64,000 nucleotides of DNA. It comes from Cloacimonetes bacterium UBA6097. GTDB taxonomy: Bacteria; Cloacimonadota; Cloacimonadia; Cloacimonadales; Cloacimonadaceae. A program made the translations under genes and the position numbers. Positions within the stretch are counted from its first letter, which is position 1. Every line of letters begins with the position of its first letter. The stretch is from assembly GCA_002435865.1 (NCBI GenBank), contig DIWV01000001.1:82378-146377 (forward strand), written 5' to 3'. Of this stretch, positions 46,113-54,808 are shown in pieces. The notes beneath the pieces are model-generated. The model saw nothing but the letters and a program-made list of their open reading frames with translations. It was not told where the DNA came from and searched no databases.

Positions 46113-46892
46113 TTATTCTATAAACTCTCTGATTCTTTCAATATTAACAGTTAGTCCTGTAGAAGAGTCTATTTCAATGAAAACACCATTAATCTGAAGC
46201 CCTGTATTGGCAACTTCATATCTAACAGGCATTCCGGTTCGCATCTTTTCAATTATCAAATGTTTTTTGACTCCAATTACTGAGTCATGAGGTCCTGTCA
46301 TTCCTGCATCAGTTATATAGCCTGTACCAAAAGGTAAAATTTCTTCATCAGCAGTTTGTATATGAGTGTGGGTACCAATTATTGTGCTGACCTTACCGTC
46401 AAACATATGAGCAAAAGCTCTTTTTTCTGCAGTCGATTCAGCATGAAAATCAACCAAAATCGGTATGGATTTGAATTCATTATTTTGCAGGAAAGCATCC
46501 ATAGCGCCATAAGGAGAATCACAAGCAGACATAAACATTTGACCAGTCAGACAAATCACAATCAAAACTTCTTTATTGTTTTGTAATCTGAGAGTTGGAT
46601 TACCAACAGCTCCCTGAGGATAGTTAAGGGGTTTTATTATCCTGTTTTCAGATTGAAGATAATCATGAGATTCATATCTGTCCCAAAGATGGTTGCCGCT
46701 TGTAATAGCAGAAACACCTGCATCAAAAAGAGGTTTAGTTGTTTTTTCTGTTAGACCTTTGCCATCAGCAAGATTCTCTCCATTAACAATAAAGAAATCA
46801 GGTGAGTATTTGTCCTTTAATTTATCAATGTGATCAATAACCAAAGCTCTGCCAGGTTTACCGTATACGTCAGCCAAGAATACAATATTCAT
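46113..46892 (-). CDS. ymdB: YmdB-family metallophosphoesterase (TIGR00282)
   Basis: The 259-residue product has metal-binding blocks FLADVYGKPGR, NGENLADGKGLT, TSGNHLWD, DFHAESTAEKRAFAH and GTHTHIQTADEEIL. YmdB in Bacillus is a 2',3'-cyclic nucleotide phosphodiesterase coupled genetically to RNase Y. That pairing is kept here: its ATG shares one base with the rny stop (TAATG). Oddity: the first block reads ADVYGKPG where the family usually reads GDIxGxxG, so Ala replaces the first Gly. Confidence 0.93.
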   Translation of the reverse strand: MNIVFLADVYGKPGRALVIDHIDKLKDKYSPDFFIVNGENLADGKGLTEKTTKPLFDAGVSAITSGNHLWDRYESHDYLQSENRIIKPLNYPQGAVGNPTLRLQNNKEVLIVICLTGQMFMSACDSPYGAMDAFLQNNEFKSIPILVDFHAESTAEKRAFAHMFDGKVSTIIGTHTHIQTADEEILPFGTGYITDAGMTGPHDSVIGVKKHLIIEKMRTGMPVRYEVANTGLQINGVFIEIDSSTGLTVNIERIREFIE

Positions 46893-48457
46893 TATTTTGC
46901 TATAGCTACCTGTCGTGTTTCCCTGATTACGGTTACTTTAATCTGGCCTGGATATTGTACTTCTTTTTCAATCCGAGTTGCAATATCTGTAGCAATTACT
47001 GAAGCTTGTGAATCTTCTATTAATGCTGGTTCGACAATAATACGCAATTCTCTGCCAGCTTGTATCGCGTATGATTTGTTTACACCATCTATGGAATTTG
47101 CGATATCTTCCAGCTTAGTAAGTCTCTGCATATAAGTTTCTAGCATTTCTCTTCTTGCTCCTGGTCTTGCACCAGAAATTGCATCTGATGCTTGAGCTAA
47201 GACTGCATAAACTGATGTAGGTTCTACTTCTTCGTGGTGAGCTTCAATAGCATTAACGATTAATTTACCTTCACCGTTCTTTCTGGCAACGTTAGCACCC
47301 AAACTTGCATGAGAACCGTCAAATTCATGATCAAGGGCCTTGCCTAAATCATGCAAAAGACCTGCTCTGCGTGCAATTTCCTGGTCAAGATTAAGTTCGG
47401 CGGCAAGTATACCACAAATCCAGGCAGTTTCAATAGAATGCTGCAGAATGTTTTGTCCATAGCTTGTTCTGTAATTCAACCTTCCCAATAGTTTAATCAG
47501 ATTTGGTGAAATATTATGAATGTTAGTATCCAATACTGCTTGTTCACCAAGTTTCATAAGGTTTTCATCCATCTCTTTATTGGTTTTTGCAATAATTTCC
47601 TCAATTCTTCCGGGGTGAATTCTTCCATCTGAAATCAATTTTTCCAAAGCTAACCTGGCAACTTCCCGACGTATAGGGTCAAAGCAAGATAAGACAACAG
47701 CTTCTGGTGTGTCATCAATTATCAGGTCTACTCCAGAGGCTTTTTCAAAAGTGCGGATGTTTCTGCCTTCACGGCCAATGATCCTGCCTTTCATTTCATC
47801 GGAGGGGAGTGAGACTACAGAGACTGTTGTTTCTGAAACATAATCAACTGCCATTCTTTGAATTGCAGTTGAAAGTATTTCAGCAGCCTTTTGATTTGCA
47901 TCAAGCTTTATTTGTTCAATTGTTTGTTTTACTTCGTTTGATGCAACTTGTCTGGCCTGATTGATTAGTTCTTCTCTCATTCTTTGTATTGCTTCTTCTC
48001 TGCTTAACCCGGCAACTTCAGCTAACTTGTTTTTTTGTTCTAATATTAGATTATTATATTCTGTGCCTTTTTGATTAACTTCTGTTTCTCTGTTTTTCAG
48101 ATTTCTTTCCTGATCAGTTAGCATTGATTCTTTCTTGTCCAGAGTCTCAAGTCTTTTATCTAAACTGCTAAGACGCTCATTGTATTTCTTTTCCTGAGAC
48201 CTGAGTTCATTTTGCCGTTCTTTAATCTCTTTTTCATAGTTGTTCTTTTGTTTAAACCATTCATCCTTAGCTTCAAGAATAGCAGTTTTTTTGGCATTCT
48301 CAGATTCTTTCCGGGCATCTTTTTTGATTTCATCAGCCATAGACTTAGCATGAGCAATTATTTTAAAAGCAGAATTTCGTTGAATAATATAGATTATAAT
48401 TGCTAAAAGTATGCCTATAGCTATCCCTATAGCGATTGACGCTATATTTATATGCAT
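46892..48457 (-). CDS. rny: Ribonuclease Y
   Basis: RNase Y is the membrane-bound endoribonuclease that starts mRNA decay in many bacteria without RNase E. The 521-residue product has one N-terminal helix (about 1-28) and a long coiled coil (30-190). A KH domain follows (GRIIGREGRNIRTFEKASGVDLIIDDTPE) and then an HD domain (GLLHDLGKALDHEFDGSHASLGANVA). ATG 48457 is preferred over GTG 48460 because AGAGG lies six bases before it. Next genes are ymdB and folD; 6S RNA lies just upstream. Confidence 0.96.
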   Translation of the reverse strand: MHINIASIAIGIAIGILLAIIIYIIQRNSAFKIIAHAKSMADEIKKDARKESENAKKTAILEAKDEWFKQKNNYEKEIKERQNELRSQEKKYNERLSSLDKRLETLDKKESMLTDQERNLKNRETEVNQKGTEYNNLILEQKNKLAEVAGLSREEAIQRMREELINQARQVASNEVKQTIEQIKLDANQKAAEILSTAIQRMAVDYVSETTVSVVSLPSDEMKGRIIGREGRNIRTFEKASGVDLIIDDTPEAVVLSCFDPIRREVARLALEKLISDGRIHPGRIEEIIAKTNKEMDENLMKLGEQAVLDTNIHNISPNLIKLLGRLNYRTSYGQNILQHSIETAWICGILAAELNLDQEIARRAGLLHDLGKALDHEFDGSHASLGANVARKNGEGKLIVNAIEAHHEEVEPTSVYAVLAQASDAISGARPGARREMLETYMQRLTKLEDIANSIDGVNKSYAIQAGRELRIIVEPALIEDSQASVIATDIATRIEKEVQYPGQIKVTVIRETRQVAIAK

Positions 48458-48520
48458 CACTTACCTCTCTTTAAATTGCGATATAGAAAACTAAAGAATA
48501 CTATATCACTTTCATCTATT

Positions 48521-48690
48521 AAGCCTGCTGATACCGTGATAATTTGTTCGTCAAGAGTCGTATTCAATGTGGGCATCTACCTTTTTGGTTTTACGTGTCC
48601 GTGACTAAGACGGCATGCGCGCTGCCAATGGCTTGATTCCCTTGACGTAGTTGACTCTACTACAAATTAAAACACGCGTATCGCAGGCGA
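48521..48690 (-). ncRNA. ssrS: Probable 6S RNA
   Basis: The 230-base spacer between zapA and rny carries a 170-base segment whose ends pair: GCCTGC-GATAC-CGTG near 48688-48672 with CACG-GTATC-GCAGGC near 48538-48523, two single-base bulges allowed. Inside, GTCAAG pairs with CTTGAC, enclosing unpaired-looking arms, and an apical CCGTCTTAGTCACGG hairpin. Closing stem, interrupted middle and terminal stem are the 6S RNA plan, and length fits. Location directly after zapA is a known context for 6S in many bacteria. 6S binds the vegetative RNA polymerase and acts as a promoter mimic. The sequence itself I cannot match. Confidence 0.72.
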
Positions 48691-48969
48691 TTATTTTACA
48701 TTTGTATCCTGGATGAATGCTGATATCATTTGATTCATCCTTTCAAGTTCATCTTTCAATTCCTGATTATTTTTAGTAAGCTCAATTATCTTTTCCTGCA
48801 GTTGTAAACTGCATAAAAGCAATAATTTGTTATATTCAAGCAGTTCATACTGCTCTCCAAGTTCAATTAAATGTGTATTCAGTTTTTCTGCAATAAGGCG
48901 AAGCTTTTGAGTATCTTCACCTTTAAGCTTATATTTCCTGCCGAAAATTTCTACTTCAATCGAACTCAT
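48691..48969 (-). CDS. zapA: Cell division protein ZapA
   Basis: The 92-residue protein begins VEIFGRKYKLKGEDTQKLRLIAEKLNTHL, matching the ZapA head domain, then a coiled coil (about 45-85). ZapA cross-links FtsZ protofilaments in the division ring. It lies between a small coiled-coil gene and the probable 6S RNA. The stop codon directly adjoins the RNA's 5' end, so the RNA promoter should lie inside zapA. Confidence 0.93.
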   Translation of the reverse strand: MSSIEVEIFGRKYKLKGEDTQKLRLIAEKLNTHLIELGEQYELLEYNKLLLLCSLQLQEKIIELTKNNQELKDELERMNQMISAFIQDTNVK

Positions 48970-48988
48970 AATTATCTAACAAGTTAAA

Positions 48989-49309
48989 TTAAAGTTTATC
49001 AATTTTAGGGATAAGGTTATCAATTTTGGTGTTCAAATCACCTGCAAAATTTTCAAAGCTGTTCACAACCTGTTGTAGTTCCTGGTTCTTCTTTTTTATT
49101 TCATTAAGTTCATCGGTTAGTTTTGTATTGTTGCTCAGAGCAGTTTGCAAATCACTTTGAAGTTTTTTAATCTGCTCCAAATAACCCGTATTATCACTGG
49201 ATTTATCTTTTAAAGCAGCTTCTAATTCATTCAATCTTTTTTTATCAATAGTGTATTGTTCAATAAGTTTCTGAACTTTATCGTGTAATTGTAATGCTTG
49301 TGTATCCAC
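48989..49309 (-). CDS. Small coiled-coil protein, possibly division-related
   Basis: The 106-residue product is almost wholly heptad-like coiled coil (LHDKVQKLIEQYTIDKKRLNELEAALKDK, later LTDELNEIKKKNQELQQVV) with no membrane segment. I cannot name a family. Its place between pheT and zapA, with short gaps on both sides, suggests a ZapB-like partner of ZapA; this is inference from context. Confidence 0.78.
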   Translation of the reverse strand: MDTQALQLHDKVQKLIEQYTIDKKRLNELEAALKDKSSDNTGYLEQIKKLQSDLQTALSNNTKLTDELNEIKKKNQELQQVVNSFENFAGDLNTKIDNLIPKIDKL

Positions 49310-49313
49310 TATT

Positions 49314-51869
49314 TCACCTCATTTGGATATCCCAAAGGGATTTCAGGGTTTTTACTATTAAATCTATTATGCTATCAACCTCATCATCTGTCAATGTTTT
49401 TTCAGGATGATTAAAAAATATTCGATAAGTTAAGCTTCTGAATCCATTCGGAATTTGCTTTCCTTTATATTCGTCAATGAGAGACATATGACTGATAGAT
49501 TCCAGATCAGTTTTACAGACACATTCGGCTATCGCTTTGTGACTTATCCCATTTTGGATCAGGAATGATATATCTCTTTCAATTGATGGAAATCTCGGAA
49601 TGGTATGATAAACATTTGTCATATTTCTGGTTACTGTGATCAATATATCCATGGCAATGTCTGCAATCCACACATCATGTTTCAGTTCAATAATATCTAT
49701 GCCAAACAGAGCTGCTATTGACGGTTTCAACTTTCCATATTCAGCTAACAAAGAATGTCCCACTACAATGCGTTGAGATTCAAGCTCTTCTAAATATTCC
49801 GATACATGATTATCATAATTCAGGTCAGATATTCCCAGCAATTTTAGAAGTCCCTCGATAATACCTTTAATTGCATAGAAATCGACCTTTCTTGCTTGAT
49901 TCTGCCAGTGAGATTCCTCAGAAGTACCCAACCACAATATACTCAATCTTTCAACCTCAGATTTGGGTAGTGCACTATTCTCATAAAAAACTTTATTCAT
50001 TTCAAACAATCTAAGTTGCTTTGAGCCATGGTTAAGATTATAAAGTGCAGTTTGAATCAACTGCACAATCAGATTCGTCCTCATTACAGAGAGTTTGCTG
50101 TTTTGAGGATTTACTATCACAATTTGTTTTAAACGATCATCATCATTATTTAATCCTAACCCGTTAACCAGATGAGGTTCAGTAAAGCTAAGATTTATAA
50201 CTTCCCGGAATCCGTTATAGACAAGATAATCAGCCGTTTTTCTCATCAGATAAAAAGCATGTCTATCCATTATATGTGTGATTTTTGACTTTTGAGTCAC
50301 TTTATCCATACCATGTAGTCTGATAACTTCTTCAATTAAATCAATTTCTCGTGTTAAATCTACACGTTTCGGGGGAATTTCAAAATAAAGTGCTTCATCT
50401 ATTGGTTCTATTTCATGTAAATGAGTATTATTCAGAGGTCTAATATCAAAATAAAGTGATTCTTCCTGACCCTGAACTACTTTTGGAATAGTTTCACCTG
50501 ATTCAGGATAGGGTTTATTGATGTTGCCCTCGCCTAAATAGATCAAGCCTAATTTAGTAAGATATTTTACTATCTGCTCTTTACTGAGATTAATGCCAAT
50601 AGTTTGTTTAAATCTGCCTGGTCTGATGGGCACAATTACAGGTTTACTTTTGTTTTTCCAATCATCAAGTGTCCCCAGACAAGCTATACCGCCTGCAAGC
50701 TCAATAATCAGTTGCTCAGCTCTTGCACTTGCATATTTAGTAGTTTCCGGAGCTAACTGCCTTTCAAAACGGTATGATGAATCTGTTGATATTTTATGTT
50801 TAAAAGCAGTTCTGCGAACAGAGGAATGATTAAAACAAGCAGCTTCTAAAACTATATTTGTAGTATCAGATGTTATATGAGAATTAGCGCCACCTATAAT
50901 TCCTGCAATCGCCACAGCTTTTACTTCATCAGAAATAACTAAATCATCTTCTCCAAGTAAATAGGTTTTACCATCAAGGGCAGGAAAGGATTCATCTTTT
51001 TGCGCGTTTCTTATGACAATTGTGGGTGTTCCATCTGTTTTATGAAGTTTATCATAATCAAATGCATGCAATGGATGCCCTGTTTCAAGCATAACGTAAT
51101 TTGTGATATCAACAATATTGTTAATTGGACGTAATCCTGCTTTTATAAGCCGGATTTTCAACCAAAGGGGAGAATCCCCAACAGAAACATTTCTGAATAC
51201 TTTTGCTGTATATCTTGGACACATTTCCTGATTTATATTGTTCAATGACAGATAATCTGTAACTTGCAGTTCAGATTCTTTTGCTGTTTTTAAAATATCC
51301 ACTTTAGGACTAGTTAATTTGCTATTAGTACTTGCTGATAAATCTTGTGCAATACCAAGTAATCCCAGCAAATCAGGCCTATTGGGAGTAATTTCCAGTT
51401 CGAATATTGTGTCAGGTAGCTTGATGATATCCTTTATTGAGATGCCAACCGGTGTATCCGGGGGTAGAACCATTATTCCCGTATGATTATCAGAAAGACC
51501 AATTTCTTTTTCCGAACACAGCATCCCTGATGATTCTACTCCACGCAAATGTGTTGTTTTAATAATCTGATTTCCCAATTTTGTTCCCGGTAATGCTAAA
51601 ATTCCAATAATATCATTAGTACAATTGGGAGCACCACAAACAACCTGGATTTTTTCTTTTCCCGTATCAACCTGGCAGACAAACAAGTGATTACTATCTT
51701 TTATTAATTGGCAATCAAGTATTTTGGCTGTTATTATGCTGTCTTGCAAAGCACCAACATTAAGTACATCTTCTACTTCAATACCGGAAAAAGTCAGAAC
51801 ATCTTTCAGATTATCTACGTTTATGCTTAAATCAATATAATCTTTAAGCCATTCAAGTGAAATCTTCAT
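49314..51869 (-). CDS. pheT: Phenylalanyl-tRNA synthetase beta subunit
   Basis: The 851-residue beta chain of the alpha2-beta2 enzyme has an N-terminal OB-fold tRNA-binding domain (about 40-150: AKILDCQLIKDSNHLFVCQVDTG). It has the B3/B4 editing domain (ITPNRPDLLG.., RPINNIVDITNYVMLETGHPLHAFD), B5, and the C-terminal FDX-ACB anticodon domain (FPSIERDISFLIQNG). Length is about 40-50 above the usual ~800. Part of this is a 22-codon tandem duplication in B5: the phrases ESLYFDIRP and EALYFEIPP lie 66 bases apart, with near-identical DNA at 50378-50399 and 50444-50465. It follows pheS by 10 bases. Confidence 0.96.
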   Translation of the reverse strand: MKISLEWLKDYIDLSINVDNLKDVLTFSGIEVEDVLNVGALQDSIITAKILDCQLIKDSNHLFVCQVDTGKEKIQVVCGAPNCTNDIIGILALPGTKLGNQIIKTTHLRGVESSGMLCSEKEIGLSDNHTGIMVLPPDTPVGISIKDIIKLPDTIFELEITPNRPDLLGLLGIAQDLSASTNSKLTSPKVDILKTAKESELQVTDYLSLNNINQEMCPRYTAKVFRNVSVGDSPLWLKIRLIKAGLRPINNIVDITNYVMLETGHPLHAFDYDKLHKTDGTPTIVIRNAQKDESFPALDGKTYLLGEDDLVISDEVKAVAIAGIIGGANSHITSDTTNIVLEAACFNHSSVRRTAFKHKISTDSSYRFERQLAPETTKYASARAEQLIIELAGGIACLGTLDDWKNKSKPVIVPIRPGRFKQTIGINLSKEQIVKYLTKLGLIYLGEGNINKPYPESGETIPKVVQGQEESLYFDIRPLNNTHLHEIEPIDEALYFEIPPKRVDLTREIDLIEEVIRLHGMDKVTQKSKITHIMDRHAFYLMRKTADYLVYNGFREVINLSFTEPHLVNGLGLNNDDDRLKQIVIVNPQNSKLSVMRTNLIVQLIQTALYNLNHGSKQLRLFEMNKVFYENSALPKSEVERLSILWLGTSEESHWQNQARKVDFYAIKGIIEGLLKLLGISDLNYDNHVSEYLEELESQRIVVGHSLLAEYGKLKPSIAALFGIDIIELKHDVWIADIAMDILITVTRNMTNVYHTIPRFPSIERDISFLIQNGISHKAIAECVCKTDLESISHMSLIDEYKGKQIPNGFRSLTYRIFFNHPEKTLTDDEVDSIIDLIVKTLKSLWDIQMR

Positions 51870-51879
51870 ACTTTTTCCC

Positions 51880-52899
51880 TTATCTGAATTGGCTTAAGAC
51901 ACGAACGTCATTCTCATATAATATCCTCATATCAGGGATATTATACTTCATCATTGCGATTCGGTCTATACCTAATCCAAACGCAAAACCGGTATATTTT
52001 TCAGAGTCGATTTTTAGAATATCAAAGACATTCGGGTCAACCATTCCAGCTCCGCCTAATTCCAGCCAACCGGACATTTTACATACTTTGCACCCAGCAC
52101 CTTCACACATAACGCAACTTATATCCATCTCAGCAGAAGGTTCTGTGAAGGGAAAAAAATGCGGCCTGATTCTGGTTTGAACTTTATTACCGAAAAGAAT
52201 CTGGGCAAAATTCTGCAGAGTGTCTTTCAAATCAGCCAAAGTAATTCCTTCATCAACAACCAGTGCTTCGACCTGATGAAAAACAGGTGAATGTGAAGCA
52301 TCTGATTTATCATTACGATAGCATCTTCCCGGAGAGACAATCTTTATCGGTGGGGGATAGGTTTCCATTATCCTGACCTGAACCGTAGATGTTTGGGTAC
52401 GCAGTAAATTACCATCTTTCAGATAAAATGTATCTGCTTTGTTTCTTGATGGGTGATCTTTTGGCGTATTCAGTGCATCAAAATTATGAAACTCATCTTC
52501 TATGTCAAAACCTTCTGCTATCTCAAAATTCATACTCAGGAATACATCTTCAATTTCCCTTAGAACTTTGGTCAAAGGATGAAGACTTCCAAGAGATGGA
52601 ACAATTCCCGGCAGAGTTAAATCTAATTGGTCATCTTTAACTTTGTGCCAGCTGCTCAAACGTAATGCTGTTTCCTTGGCAACAATTAGTTCTTCCAATT
52701 GACGTTTAGCCAGATTTACTGACTGACCAAAAGCAGGGCGTTCTTCGGCAGGGATTTCTTTTAATCTTGTATATAATTCTGACAAAAGGCTTTTCTTTCC
52801 AAGATATTTTGCTTTAATGTTTACCAATTCATGCGAATCGTTACATACAGCAATTTCTTGTGTTGCACTATTTATGAGCTCCAGTAATTGATTTTGCAC
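51880..52899 (-). CDS. pheS: Phenylalanyl-tRNA synthetase alpha subunit
   Basis: The 339-residue class II catalytic chain has an N-terminal coiled coil (1-85). Motif 2 is in the CYRNDKSDASHSPVFHQVE region, followed by FTEPSAEMDISC and the motif 3 phrase FAFGLGIDRIAMMKYNIPDMR. It charges tRNA-Phe together with PheT. It is part of the infC-rpmI-rplT-pheS-pheT run, 10 bases after rplT. Confidence 0.97.
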   Translation of the reverse strand: MQNQLLELINSATQEIAVCNDSHELVNIKAKYLGKKSLLSELYTRLKEIPAEERPAFGQSVNLAKRQLEELIVAKETALRLSSWHKVKDDQLDLTLPGIVPSLGSLHPLTKVLREIEDVFLSMNFEIAEGFDIEDEFHNFDALNTPKDHPSRNKADTFYLKDGNLLRTQTSTVQVRIMETYPPPIKIVSPGRCYRNDKSDASHSPVFHQVEALVVDEGITLADLKDTLQNFAQILFGNKVQTRIRPHFFPFTEPSAEMDISCVMCEGAGCKVCKMSGWLELGGAGMVDPNVFDILKIDSEKYTGFAFGLGIDRIAMMKYNIPDMRILYENDVRVLSQFR

Positions 52900-52909
52900 T
52901 TTCTAAGCC

Positions 52910-53260
52910 TTAATTACCTTTAACAATCTCCACAAGCCTGGTAAATGCTGATGCATCATGCCAGGCAAGATGCGCCAATACTTTGCGGTTGATTTCGACA
53001 TTTGATTTATGCAAGCCACTGATAAATCTGCTGTAACTGATGTCATTTAATCTGCATGCTGCATTGATTCTGACAATCCATAATCTTCTAAAATCTCTTT
53101 TCTTTGCTTTCCTGTCTCTGAAGGCATAAGTAAGACCTTTTTCAACAGTCTGGCGTGCTATTTTATATGTTTTACTCCTAGCGCCCCAATATCCTTTTGC
53201 GGCTTTTAAATACTTTTTGTGGCGTTGTTTTGCTGCTACATTATTTGTTGCTCTTGGCAT
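52910..53260 (-). CDS. rplT: Ribosomal protein bL20
   Basis: The 116-residue basic protein has the typical start PRATNNVAAKQRHKKYLKAAKGYWGARSK and the RDRKAKKRDFRRLWIVRINAACR block. bL20 binds 23S rRNA early in assembly and in several bacteria represses its own operon by binding the mRNA leader or an operator upstream of rpmI. The infC leader with its terminator (54241-54268) would be a natural target here. Confidence 0.97.
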   Translation of the reverse strand: MPRATNNVAAKQRHKKYLKAAKGYWGARSKTYKIARQTVEKGLTYAFRDRKAKKRDFRRLWIVRINAACRLNDISYSRFISGLHKSNVEINRKVLAHLAWHDASAFTRLVEIVKGN

Positions 53261-53272
53261 CTTAAATCTCCT

Positions 53273-53467
53273 TTATAATCCCAACATGCTTTTTACGCGT
53301 TTTTCATCACTCTTGTGAACAATAGCGCTGGCCCGAAGTTGTCTGTTCAATTTGGGACTCTTTTTGGTTTTGATATGTGCTGCTTTGGCATGATGCCGGA
53401 CAATTTTTCCGGTGCCGGTTACTTTGAACCTTTTGGCAGCCGAACGGTTAGTTTTGATTTTAGGCAT
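53273..53467 (-). CDS. rpmI: Ribosomal protein bL35
   Basis: The 64-residue basic protein reads PKIKTNRSAAKRFKVTGTGKIVRHHAKAAHIKTKKS, the bL35 signature. It lies between infC and rplT in the conserved order. AAGGAGATAAACC precedes the ATG. A 75-base gap separates it from infC and holds nothing else that I can identify. Confidence 0.97.
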   Translation of the reverse strand: MPKIKTNRSAAKRFKVTGTGKIVRHHAKAAHIKTKKSPKLNRQLRASAIVHKSDEKRVKSMLGL

Positions 53468-53542
53468 GGTTTATCTCCTTATCTGCTTATATAAAAACTA
53501 ATAAAATCAGATTAAAACTGATTTACTCTATAAAATTCTTGT

Positions 53543-54184
53543 TTATTCGCTTACTGCTTCGTTATTTTGCTCAGGTTGGGTGCTGCTTGTGATATCTTCT
53601 TTTTCTTTTGCCATTTTTTCTAAAATACGATCAATATCTTTTTTGGGAGTCATGATTATTGACAGTAAATTTCTATCACTTACAGGATCTGCATCTGCAT
53701 CTGCAATAACTGAAAGATCTGTTTTTAATCGTTCCAAAACATCATATCCAAGCTCTTTATGAGCCATTTGACGACCTCTGAAACGTACAGTAAACTTCAC
53801 CTTATTATGTTGTTTTAAAAACTTAATTGCATTATTTTTCTTAAAATTGAAGTCATGCTCTTCAGTATTGGGACCAAACTTTATTTCTTTGAGTTCTACT
53901 TCATGATGTTTTTTACGAGCTTCTTTGAATTTCTGCTCTTTTTGGTAATAGTATTTACTGAAATCCAGGATTCTGCAAACAGGTGGATCTGCAGTAGGGG
54001 AAATCTCTACTAAATCTAAATCTGCATCTTCAGCTTTTTTTAATGCATCTTTTATTTTTACTATTCCTAACATCTTACCGTCTGCATTGATTAACCTGAC
54101 TTCATTAACTGTAATCTGGCTATTAATTCTCTCTTTTGGAACAACTTCCTTCGTTTTTGCTTTGCCGCGTTTAATCCTTATTAT
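53543..54184 (-). CDS. infC: Translation initiation factor IF-3, non-AUG start
   Basis: IF-3 keeps 30S subunits free and proofreads start codons. The core is clear: RINSQITVNEVRLINADGKMLGIV, DLVEISPTADPPVCRILDFSKYYY and the C-terminal KEIKFGPNTEEHDFNFK. A strong AAGGAGG (54196-54190) is followed by two ATA codons at 54184 and 54181 and an ATT at 54175, with no ATG, GTG or TTG in reach. infC commonly starts at AUU or related codons as part of self-control, so an ATA start is likely. A longer in-frame reading to ATG 54346 runs through a terminator hairpin and is rejected. About 213 residues. Confidence 0.93.
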   Translation of the reverse strand: MIRIKRGKAKTKEVVPKERINSQITVNEVRLINADGKMLGIVKIKDALKKAEDADLDLVEISPTADPPVCRILDFSKYYYQKEQKFKEARKKHHEVELKEIKFGPNTEEHDFNFKKNNAIKFLKQHNKVKFTVRFRGRQMAHKELGYDVLERLKTDLSVIADADADPVSDRNLLSIIMTPKKDIDRILEKMAKEKEDITSSTQPEQNNEAVSE

Positions 54185-54240
54185 GGGAACCTCCTTGTTA
54201 TCTGTTAAACCGGTTGTTCTGACTTTTATAAGCCCCGGAA

Positions 54241-54268
54241 AACAAAAAAGGCGGATAAAATATCCGCC
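54241..54268 (-). terminator. Intrinsic terminator/attenuator in the infC leader
   Basis: On the minus strand GGCGGATA (54268-54261), loop TTT, TATCCGCC (54257-54250), then TTTTTTGTT. It lies about 45 bases upstream of the infC ribosome binding site and downstream of the likely promoter at 54426-54398. This is the arrangement of a regulated leader; bL20 or tRNA-linked control are candidates. Confidence 0.88.
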
Positions 54269-54397
54269 TGCTTTATTATATAACTTATATACTTTATATA
54301 ACCTTACAAGCATTTTCAGCCATAAGGTAGAAGCAGACAGCTTCATTTAAATTCCACATTTGATTGTATAGTTATACCGTCAAGTAATTTATCTTTA

Positions 54398-54426
54398 TCA
54401 ATAATATGTACTATACTATCTGTCAA
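54398..54426 (-). promoter_or_regulatory. Likely promoter of the infC-pheT operon
   Basis: On the minus strand TTGACA (54426-54421) is spaced 17 bases from TATTGA (54403-54398). A start near 54391 would give a leader of about 200 bases containing the terminator hairpin. No stronger pair is visible in this spacer on this strand. Confidence 0.55.
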
Positions 54427-54479
54427 TATCTAAGCGTTTATTGCTTTAACATTCATTGCTTATCCCTCTTTCAATCCGT

Positions 54480-54545
54480 TGGAGATGTAAGGGAGATGCT
54501 AGGGTGATGTAAGGGTCGCACCCTTACATCACCCTAGCATCTCTG
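54480..54545. repeat. 11-bp-period palindromic element, copy E (divergent words)
   Basis: Left units GGAGATGTAA, GGGAGATGCTA and GGGTGATGTAA (54480-54512), an 11-base centre GGGTCGCACCC (54513-54523) and right units TTACATCACCC and TAGCATCTCTG (54524-54545). The mirror and the 11-base period match the other four elements, but the words differ. The remainder of the spacer (54546-54808) holds a TTGACA at 54706-54711 with TAGATTTG at 54725-54732, a likely promoter for the lpxD-like gene. Confidence 0.9.
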
Positions 54546-54808
54546 ACTAATAACCATAGCATCGTGAAAGGAGGATAGAATAACTGTACAGCAATCCGGG
54601 AAGCCGATAATACTTTGATTACCACTCCGGTTCGTAATTAAGCTTAATAATCCGTTTCGATTATCCATAGAGTCTGTTTATTTTCATATACATATAAAAA
54701 AGATTTTGACAAACTAAGGCTTTTTAGATTTGCATCACTTCTTAAATGTATTGATTGATAAAAAGATGCAGAATTAAGATTTGAGTTTAAAATAAAACTG
54801 AGGCTGAT

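Noticed and set aside
48461..48690. tmRNA, SRP RNA or RNase P RNA in the zapA-rny spacer
   Set aside because: No tRNA-like T-arm or CCA end, no GGAAGCAGC-type SRP apical motif and no conserved RNase P core words; the folded plan fits 6S better.
54185..54346. In-frame N-terminal extension of infC from ATG 54346
   Set aside because: The extra codons run through the GGCGGATA terminator hairpin, and the strong AAGGAGG lies inside it, directly before the ATA candidates. The extension has no IF-3-like sequence.
54294..54359. Short leader-peptide frame upstream of the infC terminator (ATG 54359, about 21 codons)
   Set aside because: Only one Phe codon and no run of regulatory codons, and no clear ribosome binding site; not enough for a pheST-type attenuation peptide.
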